From Moritella sp. 5 (GTDB taxonomy: Bacteria; Pseudomonadota; Gammaproteobacteria; Enterobacterales; Moritellaceae), in assembly GCF_018219455.1 (NCBI RefSeq), contig NZ_CP056122.1, positions 4,927,675-4,991,674 on the forward strand: DNA of 64,000 nt, given 5' to 3'. Below the pieces are notes generated by a model. The model worked only from the letters and a program-made list of their open reading frames with translations, did not search any database and had not been told where the DNA came from. This document shows, one piece after another, positions 1 to 9,822 of this stretch. Positions within the stretch are counted from its first letter, which is position 1. Every line of letters starts with the position of its first letter. The position numbers and the translations under genes were made by a program.

Positions 1-829
<829 letters not shown>

Positions 830-1010
830 AAAGTTTTTGACTAATCGCCTAAGCGATTAAGTCGGCTCAATGAATTCTGTACTTCAACAACAAACCGAAG
901 TTTGTTGTTTATAAAACCAAATCTTTCGATTTAATTTAATGTTCACAATTACATTGATATAATTTTTGGTCATTATATCTCTGCAAGTGCTCACACAGAT
1001 TGCTTGAATA

Positions 1011-1212
1011 AATTGTTAAAGAGCATTGACATCAACGCTTTGCGTCTTAGTCAGGCTGCGTATTCTACGCAAACCAAATTCGAAGTCAAGCACATATTTA
1101 TGCTTTATTCAGGACGTTCAAAAAGTAACCTAAGTTCTTTTTAAACACCTTACTGAGCGGCTGTTGCCGTGTCAGTGAGGTCGCATTATAGAGATCTAAC
1201 TTTACATGGCAA
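1011..1212 (-). promoter_or_regulatory. rrn-1 leader: boxA, promoters P2 and P1
   Basis: Read on the minus strand. P1 has -35 TTGCCA (1207-1212), a 16-bp spacer and -10 TATAAT (1185-1190), followed by a GCGACC discriminator, very like E. coli rrn P1. P2 has -35 TTGACT (1084-1089), 16 bp, -10 TAGAAT (1062-1067). A hairpin (ACTGA...TCAGT with CGGC/GCCG, 1152-1176) follows P1. The antitermination boxA motif TGCTCTTTAACAATTT sits at about 1011-1025, before the 16S gene. AT-rich DNA upstream of P1 could serve as an UP element. Confidence 0.88.
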
Positions 1213-1384
1213 GTCTTTATTAACAAAACATGTAACCAGACAAAGAGCTGCTCACATAACAGCCAAATAGATCACGTCAACGACCAAACTGCTCGATAAA
1301 TAACATTCACTCTATGCTTATAATAGCCATCACTCCATATATCGATTATTTTATCCCTACATTTTACCTCATAATGAAACTATC

Positions 1385-1783
1385 ATGTCTTTACCTATTG
1401 AATATACCCGCTTAAACCTATTAGTCGCCGAGAAAACCAAACGCCAACGACAATACAAAGCTCAACTCCTTGTAATACGCAGCGGTGATATCAACATTCG
1501 TTTAGGTAAAACACTTATCACACTCAATCAATCACAATCTATATGGTTACCGCATGACTGCTTATATTCAGTTGAATCATTAGCAACAAGTCAGATTGAT
1601 ATATTATCGTTTTCAGCTCGAGTAACAATTGGTTTACCAACCCGCTTATATCAATCTACAACGCCTTCATTATTACCTTTATTAATAGACGAGCTCACAA
1701 CAATAGATAAAACCAGTGTTCCAGCTCAGCATTTATTTCAAGTATGCTTAGATCAGGTCCATAAATTAACAGAGCATGTTTAA
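1385..1783 (+). CDS. hypothetical protein with AraC-ligand-binding/cupin-like fold, no DNA-binding domain
   Basis: 132 aa. The stretch around residues 25-80 (VIRSGDINIRLGK, then IWLPHDCLYSV, then IDILSFS) has the alternating beta pattern and turn glycine of the cupin N-terminal domain of AraC-family regulators. The protein stops where the helix-turn-helix half would start, so it is either a stand-alone sensor-like cupin or the relic of a longer regulator. No good Shine-Dalgarno precedes the ATG. It faces away from rrn-1 and sits just ahead of another unknown gene on the same strand. Function unknown; the fold assignment is by pattern only. Confidence 0.6.
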   Translation: MSLPIEYTRLNLLVAEKTKRQRQYKAQLLVIRSGDINIRLGKTLITLNQSQSIWLPHDCLYSVESLATSQIDILSFSARVTIGLPTRLYQSTTPSLLPLLIDELTTIDKTSVPAQHLFQVCLDQVHKLTEHV

Positions 1784-1843
1784 GCTAATATTATTTTATG
1801 GGTAAATTGCGTATAATTAATTTTTCCATTATTTAAATCAATT

Positions 1844-2332
1844 ATGTTTATTTTTAAATGCGAAGGTTTTAATCAAGAACAAGCAACGATTCAAGTTACA
1901 TCGTTACTGTGGACAGAATCAGGCGAAGTCACCTTTAGCGCTACTGATGATAATTTTGCCTGCTTACTACTAACCCAATGTAAAAGTGATAGTGGTGGTT
2001 TTTTCAACCTACTCGCAGGTTGTAAACCTTTGTTGGTAGAACAATGGCTAGAATATTTAGAAGAAAAGCAGTTAATCAAAAAAGTATCACTAGAGCAAGT
2101 CGATTATAAAGAAACTGAATACCCGCTCAAACTAGCCTTTGATGATGAACATGCCAGTACATTACTTGATATGCTATACAAAATAGGTAATTTCAATCGT
2201 TTACAAGTTTCTCGCTATTTAAAGAATAGAAACAACATTACCTATCTATCAACCAAGTATGACAAAACAGATTTACAACGCTATCAGCAACTTGGTAAAG
2301 CAATTAATTTTATTCTCAGACTAAAGAAATAG
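1844..2332 (+). CDS. hypothetical protein, 162 aa
   Basis: A cytoplasmic-looking protein with no signal peptide or membrane segment that I can see. The N-terminal half is beta-rich with a GG pair (SDSGGFFNLLAG). The C-terminal half (about 95-162) looks helical and basic, ending FILRLKK. I do not recognise the family. It follows the cupin-like gene by 60 bp on the same strand and may be cotranscribed with it. The ATG has no clear ribosome binding site, so the start is uncertain. Codon use looks like that of the neighbours. Confidence 0.6.
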   Translation: MFIFKCEGFNQEQATIQVTSLLWTESGEVTFSATDDNFACLLLTQCKSDSGGFFNLLAGCKPLLVEQWLEYLEEKQLIKKVSLEQVDYKETEYPLKLAFDDEHASTLLDMLYKIGNFNRLQVSRYLKNRNNITYLSTKYDKTDLQRYQQLGKAINFILRLKK

Positions 2333-2513
2333 CACAAAAAATCATAACTAGTGTGCCTAAACCTTTCAACTTACTAATCTTATCAGCCACTTACATTATG
2401 CAGCACTAAAGTGTAATAGTTAATGACTTAAAACAATAGCCAATTATGTTAAGCGAGTGTTAATATTATTACTTATTAACGACAATCGAAATAACACAAG
2501 GAAGTGCTGTTTT

Positions 2514-2891
2514 ATGAAGAAGTTACTTGCATATATTGTGCTGAGTACTGGTCTATATGGATGTCAATCGGCACCTAACTACAAATACCAGCCCACCAAA
2601 CTAGATAATATTGCTATCGTACGTTATCAAACAATGGCGGATAATTATCAGCATCTGAAATTTGATCGCTACAACTCAATTCTGACAGTCATTTACCAAC
2701 TGCCAGCCAACAATCTTATCTGGCAACAAGATAAAATAGAAAAACAAACGCATTATGCGTTATGTGAAAATAAAAATAGTACCATTTATCGATTAGCGCA
2801 CAAAGATCATGTAGGCGTGAAATTTGTATATAAGGGCCAAGGCGGAAAAACCTTAGGCCCTTGGGCTACAGATATCTGTGAACAAAACTAA
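2514..2891 (+). CDS. small lipoprotein, 125 aa
   Basis: The start is placed at the ATG at 2514, preceded by a good ribosome site (AAGGAAG, about 8 nt upstream), rather than at an in-frame alternative initiation codon 57 nt upstream. The protein then opens with a classic lipoprotein signal: MKK, a hydrophobic stretch, and lipobox LYGC at residues 13-16, giving a lipidated Cys after cleavage. The mature part is about 110 residues, with a YQPTKLDN region and two later cysteines (in ALCENK and near the end, DICEQN) that could form a disulfide. Probably an envelope protein; I do not recognise the family. It ends against a terminator shared with the convergent leuA. Confidence 0.7.
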   Translation: MKKLLAYIVLSTGLYGCQSAPNYKYQPTKLDNIAIVRYQTMADNYQHLKFDRYNSILTVIYQLPANNLIWQQDKIEKQTHYALCENKNSTIYRLAHKDHVGVKFVYKGQGGKTLGPWATDICEQN

Positions 2892-2893
2892 TA

Positions 2894-2934
2894 TAGAGAA
2901 TGGGTGTTCAGTAACACTAAACACCAATTCTCTA
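2894..2934. terminator. bidirectional hairpin between lipoprotein gene and leuA
   Basis: Inverted repeat TAGAGAAT-GGGTGTT / AACACC-AATTCTCTA with a short loop, sitting between two converging stop codons. T-runs are weak on both sides, so termination strength is uncertain. Confidence 0.6.
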
Positions 2935-4605
2935 TTATGCGGCAACAAGGTTTTTAATCACTTCTATTTGATTCACTGCATTTAATAATGCCGTTAGTGA
3001 TGCCGTTAAAATATCGCGGTTAACCGCAACCCCAATAACGGATTGTGTTGCAGTTTTCAGTTGTAAATAAGCAATTGCATCGGCATCTGCACCTTTACTT
3101 AATGCATGCTCACTAAAATTAACTACATCAAATTCAATATTAAAATGTTGTTTTAGCGCTTGTATAAAGGCTGTTAAGGCTCCATTCCCCTCACCTGTGA
3201 TCGCTTTTAATTCGCCAGCATTTTCAAGTTGAGCCTGTATTTTATCTATATTGCCATGACTAACGTTATATTCCATTAACTTATAAAAGTCATCACTACT
3301 TCCATAAGTTGATTTAAATAGCTGCCATATTTGCGGGATCATCAACTCACTAGCGGTTGCTTCCGATTTTTGTTGTACCACACTAGAGAATTCAACCTGT
3401 AGCCAACGAGGTAACTGCACGCCATATTCTTGTTCAAGTAAATAAGCAATGCCTCCTTTACCCGACTGGCTATTTACACGAATAACGTGCTTTAACGTTC
3501 GATTTAAATCAGTTGGGTCAATAGGTAAATAAGCCACATTCCAAGTATCTTCAGGTTTTCTACGGTCTAGGCATTTTTTAATCGCATCCTGATGACTTCC
3601 AGAAAAAGCGGTATACACTAATTCACCAACATAAGGATGACGAGGATGAACAGGTAGCTTGGTACATTCCGTTATAGTGGTAATAACATTATCAATATCG
3701 CCAAGATTAAGTTTAGGATCGATACCTTGGCTATAAAGGTTCATAGCCATCGTAATAATATCCATATTGCCAGTACGTTCACCATTACCTAATAAGGTAC
3801 CTTCCACACGATCTGCTCCCGCCATCACAGCGAGTTCAGCTGCCGCAACAGCACAACCACGATCGTTGTGAGTATGTACACTGACGGTAATGGCTTCTCG
3901 ACCCTGCACATGTTCACAGAACCATTCGACTTGATCTGCAAACACGTTCGGCGTCGACATTTCGACCGTTGCAGGCAAATTAATAATGACCGGATTTGCC
4001 GGTGTTGGCTGCCAAACCGCATTGACCGCATCACAAATATCAACGGCAAAATCCAATTCTGTACCCGAAAAACTTTCCGGTGAATATTCAAACTGCCAGC
4101 AAGGCCCAGGATTAGCATCAGCATGCTGTTTAACCCATGTAGCCCCTTGCACCGCGATATCAATTATACCTTGACGATCTTTTTGAAAGACAAGCTCTCT
4201 TTGTACTGTCGACGTTGAATTATAGACGTGGATAATCGCCTGTTTCACACCTTTTAGTGCTGCGAATGTTTTTTCGATAAGACTTTCACGCGCTTGGGTT
4301 AAAACTTGAATAGTCACATCATCTGGGATCTTATTTTCTTCAATTAACCAGCGGACAAAATCAAAATCCATTTTCGATGCAGCAGGAAAACCAACTTCGA
4401 TTTGTTTAAAACCCATAGTCAATAAAAGTTGGTAATAACGGCGCTTTTGCGCAACAGTCATCGGCTCAACAAGCGCTTGATTGCCATCGCGTAAATCAAC
4501 ACTACACCATTGCGGAGCCTGAATAATACTCTTATTCGGCCATTGTCGATTAGGCATATTTAGGATTGGGAAAGCTTGGTACTTACTGTGGTTAAATGTA
4601 GTCAT
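2935..4605 (-). CDS. leuA: 2-isopropylmalate synthase, type 2 (LeuA2)
   Basis: Condenses acetyl-CoA with 2-oxoisovalerate, the first committed step of leucine synthesis. At 556 aa it is the longer type-2 form found in actinobacteria, fungi and some marine gammaproteobacteria, not the roughly 520-aa E. coli form. The TIM-barrel catalytic domain carries DLRDGNQ at residues 37-43 and the metal-binding HTHND near 243-247. The linker and C-terminal regulatory domain (about 430-556) is where leucine feedback acts in the family. The gene is alone: no leuB, leuC or leuD is adjacent. Upstream lies a leucine-rich leader peptide followed by a terminator hairpin, so expression is probably set by attenuation. 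Confidence 0.95.
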   Translation of the reverse strand: MTTFNHSKYQAFPILNMPNRQWPNKSIIQAPQWCSVDLRDGNQALVEPMTVAQKRRYYQLLLTMGFKQIEVGFPAASKMDFDFVRWLIEENKIPDDVTIQVLTQARESLIEKTFAALKGVKQAIIHVYNSTSTVQRELVFQKDRQGIIDIAVQGATWVKQHADANPGPCWQFEYSPESFSGTELDFAVDICDAVNAVWQPTPANPVIINLPATVEMSTPNVFADQVEWFCEHVQGREAITVSVHTHNDRGCAVAAAELAVMAGADRVEGTLLGNGERTGNMDIITMAMNLYSQGIDPKLNLGDIDNVITTITECTKLPVHPRHPYVGELVYTAFSGSHQDAIKKCLDRRKPEDTWNVAYLPIDPTDLNRTLKHVIRVNSQSGKGGIAYLLEQEYGVQLPRWLQVEFSSVVQQKSEATASELMIPQIWQLFKSTYGSSDDFYKLMEYNVSHGNIDKIQAQLENAGELKAITGEGNGALTAFIQALKQHFNIEFDVVNFSEHALSKGADADAIAYLQLKTATQSVIGVAVNRDILTASLTALLNAVNQIEVIKNLVAA

Positions 4606-4671
4606 ATTAAAGTCCTTTTACGTATTTACAGTCACATCATCAATGATGAATTAGCGATCATCGCGCTGGGT

Positions 4672-4708
4672 AAAAACAGCAACTAAGCACCACACTCAAG
4701 GCTTAGTT
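4672..4708 (-). terminator. leuA attenuator (intrinsic terminator in the leader)
   Basis: On the minus strand the perfect 8-bp inverted repeat AACTAAGC / GCTTAGTT (4681-4708) is followed by GCTG and a run of five T (4672-4676). The upstream arm overlaps the stop codon of the leader peptide, so a ribosome stalled on its Leu codons, or stopping at its end, would change folding. This is the classical amino-acid attenuation arrangement. An alternative antiterminator pairing was not worked out. Confidence 0.8.
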
Positions 4709-4762
4709 ACTGTATCCAAGTCGTATAAGTAATAAAGATTTAATTTTTTTATCAACCATCAT
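4703..4762 (-). CDS. leuL: leu operon leader peptide
   Basis: A 19-codon open frame upstream of leuA encodes MMVDKKIKSLLLIRLGYSN. Four of its residues 10-15 are Leu (TTA TTA CTT ATA CGA CTT), including rare-type Leu codons, and it ends inside the first arm of the attenuator hairpin. Peptides of this sort sense charged tRNA-Leu by ribosome stalling. There is no strong Shine-Dalgarno; either of the two tandem ATG codons could be used. The function is inferred from composition and position. Confidence 0.8.
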   Translation of the reverse strand: MMVDKKIKSLLLIRLGYSN

Positions 4763-4945
4763 CGGCACCAAACGTTTATTGACAGAAAGTTTATAATTAA
4801 AGTATACGTAAAAACACGCAGATAATGATTGTTTTGTTTGTACTAATCACCTGAATATCAGCAATTCATAGCTAAAATATAAACAAACCAAGCTATATAT
4901 CACTACATTTGGTTTTAAAAGTGCAATTTAAAAATTTGGCTTCAA

Positions 4946-5986
4946 TTATTTTCTGCTCGAGAGAGTGAGAGAATCGCATAATGCCTCTTCGAGCTTTTGC
5001 CAAGGTAGCTCAATCATGCTAATGATTTCGATCTTACTCGTTTCCAACTCACTGATGGGCATAAAGTCACATTCGCCATTAACACTGTTTATCGAAAAAC
5101 AGCCTTGTTCGGTCTTAATTACAGCTTTCAAACGCACAACTTCCAAAGGCTCTAATAATGTCGCTAGTGCCATTAAATTAAATACCTGTTGCTGATTGAA
5201 AGTCCAGCCATAACTAAATAAACCCTGTCCTTCACCATGATTGCGTTCAAAACGCAGATCGGTATCGAGCGCTAACGACTCTTTTTCATGATGATGATGT
5301 GTATGGCTATGTTTTAGATGCGCGGATAAATGTTGAGACCGGCGTTTATAATCAAGTGGCAGCGCGAGAGTATCAATTGAAAATTCACCATGATGCGTCC
5401 ACACGACTGATTTTTTAGCTGGTAATAGTTGTGCAGAAAAGTCCATGAAACAGCGCTTATCTTCACTATTTAGTTGCTCCGTTTTATTCGCCACAAGTAC
5501 ATCAGCCAAGCTGATTTGATCTTGAAAGTGATTATTTTCAACGTATTTACGATCATTAAGATGGATAGGGTCAACCAAGCAGATAGTTGCGTTGAGCGCT
5601 AAAACATCACAGTAAAATTCACCCGATAGATCTTTAATCACTTGTTGTAAATGCCCAAGTCCTGTTGGCTCAATCAAGATACGATCAGGCTTTGCTTTAC
5701 TGATTAACATATTCAATCCCATTTTCATGGGTAGCCCGGCGACGCAGCAAAGACAACCGCCTGGAATTTCTTTGACAATAATACGCTGTTCTTGATTGTC
5801 TAACGTTTCAGTAAATGCAGATAATAAAGTACCATCAATACCTATTTGACCAAACTCGTTAACCAATATTCCCCACACTTCACCTTCCGGTTTTTGCTTA
5901 AGTAACTGTTGGATAGCGGTTGTTTTACCGACACCAAGAAAACCAGTAATAATATTGGTCGGTATTTTATTTACTTGTTTCGACAT
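4946..5986 (-). CDS. COG0523 (CobW/YjiA family) metal-chaperone GTPase
   Basis: 346 aa. G3E-family P-loop GTPase: Walker A GFLGVGKTT at residues 15-23, the metal-site motif GGCLCC (CxCC) at 76-81, and a guanine-specificity NKTE near residue 168. A histidine-rich linker (HSHTHHHH, around residue 227) separates the GTPase domain from the C-terminal CobW domain. Members deliver metals, often zinc, to target proteins or load cobalt. The His stretch suggests zinc, nickel or cobalt, but the target cannot be told from the sequence. No vitamin B12 gene is nearby. I did not find a convincing Zur operator upstream. It is transcribed alone, between the leuA leader and the UPF0149 gene. Confidence 0.88.
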   Translation of the reverse strand: MSKQVNKIPTNIITGFLGVGKTTAIQQLLKQKPEGEVWGILVNEFGQIGIDGTLLSAFTETLDNQEQRIIVKEIPGGCLCCVAGLPMKMGLNMLISKAKPDRILIEPTGLGHLQQVIKDLSGEFYCDVLALNATICLVDPIHLNDRKYVENNHFQDQISLADVLVANKTEQLNSEDKRCFMDFSAQLLPAKKSVVWTHHGEFSIDTLALPLDYKRRSQHLSAHLKHSHTHHHHEKESLALDTDLRFERNHGEGQGLFSYGWTFNQQQVFNLMALATLLEPLEVVRLKAVIKTEQGCFSINSVNGECDFMPISELETSKIEIISMIELPWQKLEEALCDSLTLSSRK

Positions 5987-6144
5987 TAGACTTCCTATGC
6001 ATGATTACGGCGATCAAAAAGTGACACTGAAACATCATAATAGATAAGGCATTTTTATAAAATAGGCAGGTATATGAAAATAGTAATTAAGAAAAGCAGC
6101 CAGTAAAAGGACAAAAGCGATAAGCTTAATATTACGAGACAAAT

Positions 6145-6179
6145 ATAACCGTGAATAACAGCTGACTACTCACGGTTAT
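6145..6179 (-). terminator. probable terminator after the UPF0149 gene
   Basis: Inverted repeat ATAACCGTGA / TCACGGTTAT just downstream of the stop codon at 6198. The T-rich tail is poor (TATATTTG). Confidence 0.5.
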
Positions 6180-6197
6180 TAAATAATAACCAAGTGA

Positions 6198-6842
6198 TTA
6201 ATCAATCAGTTCGTCATCATTCCAATCGTCATCATCATAATTACCACTTGCCAATGCCGCTTGTTCAATCACTTGAGCATAAGCGACAATGAAATCAGGC
6301 ATCATCTCTAATACGGTATGCGTAAATGTTTCCCATTCACTTTGTTGTAATTGTGCAATTTGTTGCGCAGTACCAGCACAGGAGAAATAACTTAAGCACA
6401 AATACGCCATTTGTAATGCTTGATGCATTTCACTATCGTCAGCCAGTGAGCTTACTAAACTTTCATAATAAAAAGCAGCACCAATCGCAAAACCAATCGA
6501 CCAATCATTTAATGCTTCACCGGAGTTAAAGTTGTCCGCAAAATCAGCAGTCTCGATACACTCGGCTGGTAATTTAGCTCCCGTTTCATAGACCTGTTCA
6601 CTGATCTCATTATAAACAGAGATAATCGCGAATAATTTATCATCCGTAATATTTTGTGGTGCAGCACCGCCAAAGATCATATCCATCCAATCTTCAGTTT
6701 CTATTGGTTCAGGTGCAGCAACTAAACCAAAGAAAAAACCTTTCATCGCAATTAATGATAATGTTTCTTTTGGTGTTTCGTCACCAGATAGCCAATCTGA
6801 TAATAATATTTCATCTTCGCGTGATAATGCTGAACCAGTCAT
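6198..6842 (-). CDS. UPF0149 (YecA/YgfB-like) family protein
   Basis: 214 aa, all-helical and acidic. It shows family-type features: LSREDEILLSDWLSG near the start, MKGFFFGLVAAPEP around residues 29-42, and NDWSIGFAIGAAFY near 116-129. The tail is extremely acidic (NYDDDDWNDDELID) and lacks the C-terminal SEC-C zinc motif found in E. coli YecA. YgfB in other species modulates gene expression, but the role of this longer form is not established. Monocistronic by appearance. Confidence 0.8.
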   Translation of the reverse strand: MTGSALSREDEILLSDWLSGDETPKETLSLIAMKGFFFGLVAAPEPIETEDWMDMIFGGAAPQNITDDKLFAIISVYNEISEQVYETGAKLPAECIETADFADNFNSGEALNDWSIGFAIGAAFYYESLVSSLADDSEMHQALQMAYLCLSYFSCAGTAQQIAQLQQSEWETFTHTVLEMMPDFIVAYAQVIEQAALASGNYDDDDWNDDELID

Positions 6843-6919
6843 ATAAAACCTTTTATTTCACAAATATTTTGTCGTGTTATTTACTGCTTAGTTTACTGGA
6901 AAGTAGGCAACAGTGATAT

Positions 6920-7315
6920 TTATTCAATAGAAAGCTGATCTAAAATAGCGCACTCTGAAGAGTTATCGCCCTTACAAGAAGATGCTAATGATAATAGCGT
7001 ACTGTGCATGCCTTGTAATATTGCAATACGTGCTTCGATATCGGTAATTTTTTCTAACGTTAATGCCTTTACCTGAGCCGCTGTACGCTCTTCACTTTTA
7101 TAGAGGTGCACTAATTCTTTGCATTCTTCAAGATTAAACCCTGCATCTCGCGCCCGCTTCACAAAATTTAACTCATCAATAATGCGTTTATCATAATAAC
7201 GGTAACCATTATCCCCCCGAATAGGTTCAGAGGTTAAAGCAATACTTTCGTAATAACGGATCGTTTTTGTTGATAAACCAACTTCTTTTGCTACTGAACT
7301 AATATTTTTCATCAT
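6920..7315 (-). CDS. cueR: MerR-family copper-responsive regulator CueR
   Basis: 131 aa. The N-terminal winged helix-turn-helix of MerR proteins is followed by a dimerisation helix. The metal loop holds two cysteines at 114 and 122 (C-x7-C), the spacing that binds Cu(I), Ag(I) or Au(I) in CueR and that differs from mercury MerR. The protein would twist the long 19-bp-spaced copA promoter into an active form when copper rises. It lies 64 bp downstream of copA on the same strand, so it is probably cotranscribed and autoregulated. Start: MMK gives two adjacent ATG codons and either is possible. Confidence 0.92.
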   Translation of the reverse strand: MMKNISSVAKEVGLSTKTIRYYESIALTSEPIRGDNGYRYYDKRIIDELNFVKRARDAGFNLEECKELVHLYKSEERTAAQVKALTLEKITDIEARIAILQGMHSTLLSLASSCKGDNSSECAILDQLSIE

Positions 7316-7379
7316 ATAACCTGCTACTTTATTGTTTCAAGGCAATCAAGCTTGTCTAATCGATAATGCTTCAATATAT

Positions 7380-9788
7380 TTATTGGTGAACAAACTTAGG
7401 CTGCCAACGCTTAATCAGTAGTGAATTCGACAATACTGCAATACTGCTAAATGCCATTGCCGCGCCTGCGATCTCAGGACTTAAATAGCCAACTGCAGCC
7501 AACGGAATACCAATAAGGTTAAAAATAAATGCCCAAAATAAATTTTGTTGGATCTTACGCCAAGTTATTTTCGAAATATCCATTGCTGCAGAAACCAAAC
7601 GAGGATCATTTCTTAATAAGGTAATATTTGCAGTTTCCAGCGCGACGTCCGAACCAGATCCCATCGCAATGCTAATATCCGCTTGAGCTAATGCAGGCGC
7701 ATCATTAATCCCATCACCAACCATGGCAACTGTTTTTCCAAATAGTTGTAGGTCTTGGATGTAACTTGATTTGTTTTCAGGTTTTACCTGCGCATAATAG
7801 TGATCTATTTTTAGTGCTGCAGCAATTTTTTCTACCGCCATCGCATTATCACCACTCAGCATTATCGTATTAATTCCAGCTTGTTGTAACAATGCAATCG
7901 CAGCCCTACTTTCAACACGTAAGGTATCAGCTATAAGAACTAAACCAACAAGATGACCATCTATTGCAATCCACATTTCTGAGCCGGTATGTTCACTTAA
8001 TTCAACAAGTAACGAATCACCAGCTTTAGTGCTAACGCCCTCTGCGAGCATTAATTCGCGATTACCAATCAAAACTTTGTCTTCTTCAACATTCCCCTTG
8101 ATACCATAGCCGATGATAGTTTCAACTTGAGAGGCGGGTAATAATTTAAGTCGCTTGTCTTGTGCATAACTGATAATCGATTTTGCTAACGGATGTTCAC
8201 TGAACTGTTGAACAGCCGCAGCACTGCTAATTAAAACCTCTTCATCATAATCAAAGCAATGTACAGCGGTAACCTTGGGCTTACCCTGTGTTAACGTGCC
8301 AGTTTTATCTAACATTACATCGGTAATTTTATGTGCTTTTTGCAAGGTATCTATATCTTTAATTAAAATACCTTGTCGTGCAGCAGATCCGGTCCCAGTA
8401 ACTAATGCTGCTGGCGTTGCAAGACCCAAAGCACAAGGACAGGCAATAACTAATACCGCTACAGCAGAAATTAAACCATTTTCAAAGTCATCAAAGCCAA
8501 AATACCAGACTAAAAATGTCAGCGTAGCTATGGTTAATACAACCGGAACAAAAATATTACTTATCTTATCAACTAATTGCTGAAAAGGAGCTTTACCCAT
8601 TTGGGCAGTTTCGACAAGAGAGATAATTTTATTTAAGCTGGAATCGTTACCAACCGCATTGACCTTTAACAGTAAAACGCCAGTGCCATTAATAGAGCCA
8701 CCAATAAGCGTTTGTCCAGGCTGTTTTACTACCGGTAGGCTTTCTCCAGTGATCATAGATTCATCTAGTTCGCTTTGACCATCGATAATAACGCCGTCTA
8801 CTGGTATTTTTTCGCCCGCAAGAACCCTAACTTCATCCCCAATGACGACTTCTTCAATAGGGAGTTTTAGCCATTCATCCCCACGTTTTACGTTAGCCAC
8901 TTCCGGCCTCAACATCATCAGAGCATTAATAGCCGAAGACGTATTTTGTTTCGCATTCTCTTCTAAGAATTTACCAAGACTTATTAAAGTAATAACAACC
9001 GCACTGGCTTCAAAATACAGCGCACCTTGTGCACTTTCACCTATCGTTAAAAATAAATATAAACTATAGAAATAAGCAGCACTGGTACCTGTAGCAACAA
9101 GTACATCCATATTTGCACTACCATTTTTTAATGAATTATATGCACCTAAATAATAACGACGACCAATAATAAATTGGATTGGTGTGGCTAATAATAATTG
9201 CAGCCATACGGGGATAAGGAAGTTAATATCACTAACAAACATAGTTAGCATGCCAGCAACTAAAGGCAAGGTTAATAAAACAGAGATGATCACAAATAGC
9301 AGCTGCTGCTTATTTTTTCTTTTGAATTCGACTTCTCTGGCCAATAAATTTTCTGTTTGTGACACCATACTCCCGCGATTAACAGTAGCTTTATAGCCGA
9401 GGTGAATGATCAAGTTAATAATATCCGCAGGAAGGACAGCTCCAGAAAAATACGTTACGGTTATTTTCTCGCTCGCAAAGTTAGCATCAACGCTTAAAAT
9501 GTGCTTGTTTACTAATAATTTAGATACGGTTTTTGCCGCGCAATTAGCACAAGACCAACCTCCGACAGAAAGTGATAATGATTCGGTATGATAGTAATAT
9601 TTTTTATCATCTAAAATCGCTTTAACAGTATGACTTGTTGCGGTATCAGTTATATTTATCTGTGCACTCTTAAGCGCAAAATTAACGCTAGCTTGAATAC
9701 CGTTTTCAGCATTTAGCGCGGCCTCTAATTTTGATGCACAGCCCGCACATGACATACCATCGATAGCAATTGAAACTGTTTTAGACAT
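7380..9788 (-). CDS. copA: Cu(I)-exporting P1B-type ATPase CopA
   Basis: 802 aa inner-membrane pump that exports Cu(I). Two N-terminal heavy-metal-associated domains carry CAGC (Cys14, Cys17) and CANC (Cys80, Cys83). Then come eight predicted membrane segments with the ion-binding ACPCALG (CPC) around residue 449, the phosphorylation site DKTGT around 493, and the hinge GDGINDAP around 693. Length is typical for gammaproteobacterial CopA. It is the first gene of a copA-cueR unit under a CueR-type promoter. No copper chaperone or multicopper oxidase gene is next to it. Confidence 0.96.
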   Translation of the reverse strand: MSKTVSIAIDGMSCAGCASKLEAALNAENGIQASVNFALKSAQINITDTATSHTVKAILDDKKYYYHTESLSLSVGGWSCANCAAKTVSKLLVNKHILSVDANFASEKITVTYFSGAVLPADIINLIIHLGYKATVNRGSMVSQTENLLAREVEFKRKNKQQLLFVIISVLLTLPLVAGMLTMFVSDINFLIPVWLQLLLATPIQFIIGRRYYLGAYNSLKNGSANMDVLVATGTSAAYFYSLYLFLTIGESAQGALYFEASAVVITLISLGKFLEENAKQNTSSAINALMMLRPEVANVKRGDEWLKLPIEEVVIGDEVRVLAGEKIPVDGVIIDGQSELDESMITGESLPVVKQPGQTLIGGSINGTGVLLLKVNAVGNDSSLNKIISLVETAQMGKAPFQQLVDKISNIFVPVVLTIATLTFLVWYFGFDDFENGLISAVAVLVIACPCALGLATPAALVTGTGSAARQGILIKDIDTLQKAHKITDVMLDKTGTLTQGKPKVTAVHCFDYDEEVLISSAAAVQQFSEHPLAKSIISYAQDKRLKLLPASQVETIIGYGIKGNVEEDKVLIGNRELMLAEGVSTKAGDSLLVELSEHTGSEMWIAIDGHLVGLVLIADTLRVESRAAIALLQQAGINTIMLSGDNAMAVEKIAAALKIDHYYAQVKPENKSSYIQDLQLFGKTVAMVGDGINDAPALAQADISIAMGSGSDVALETANITLLRNDPRLVSAAMDISKITWRKIQQNLFWAFIFNLIGIPLAAVGYLSPEIAGAAMAFSSIAVLSNSLLIKRWQPKFVHQ

Positions 9789-9822
9789 AACGAAAAAACC
9801 CGATTAGTGATAATATAAATAG

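Noticed and set aside
1385..1783. Possible pseudogene of an AraC-family regulator
   Set aside because: No remnant of a helix-turn-helix could be read in any frame between 1784 and 1843 or in the next gene, so truncation cannot be shown.
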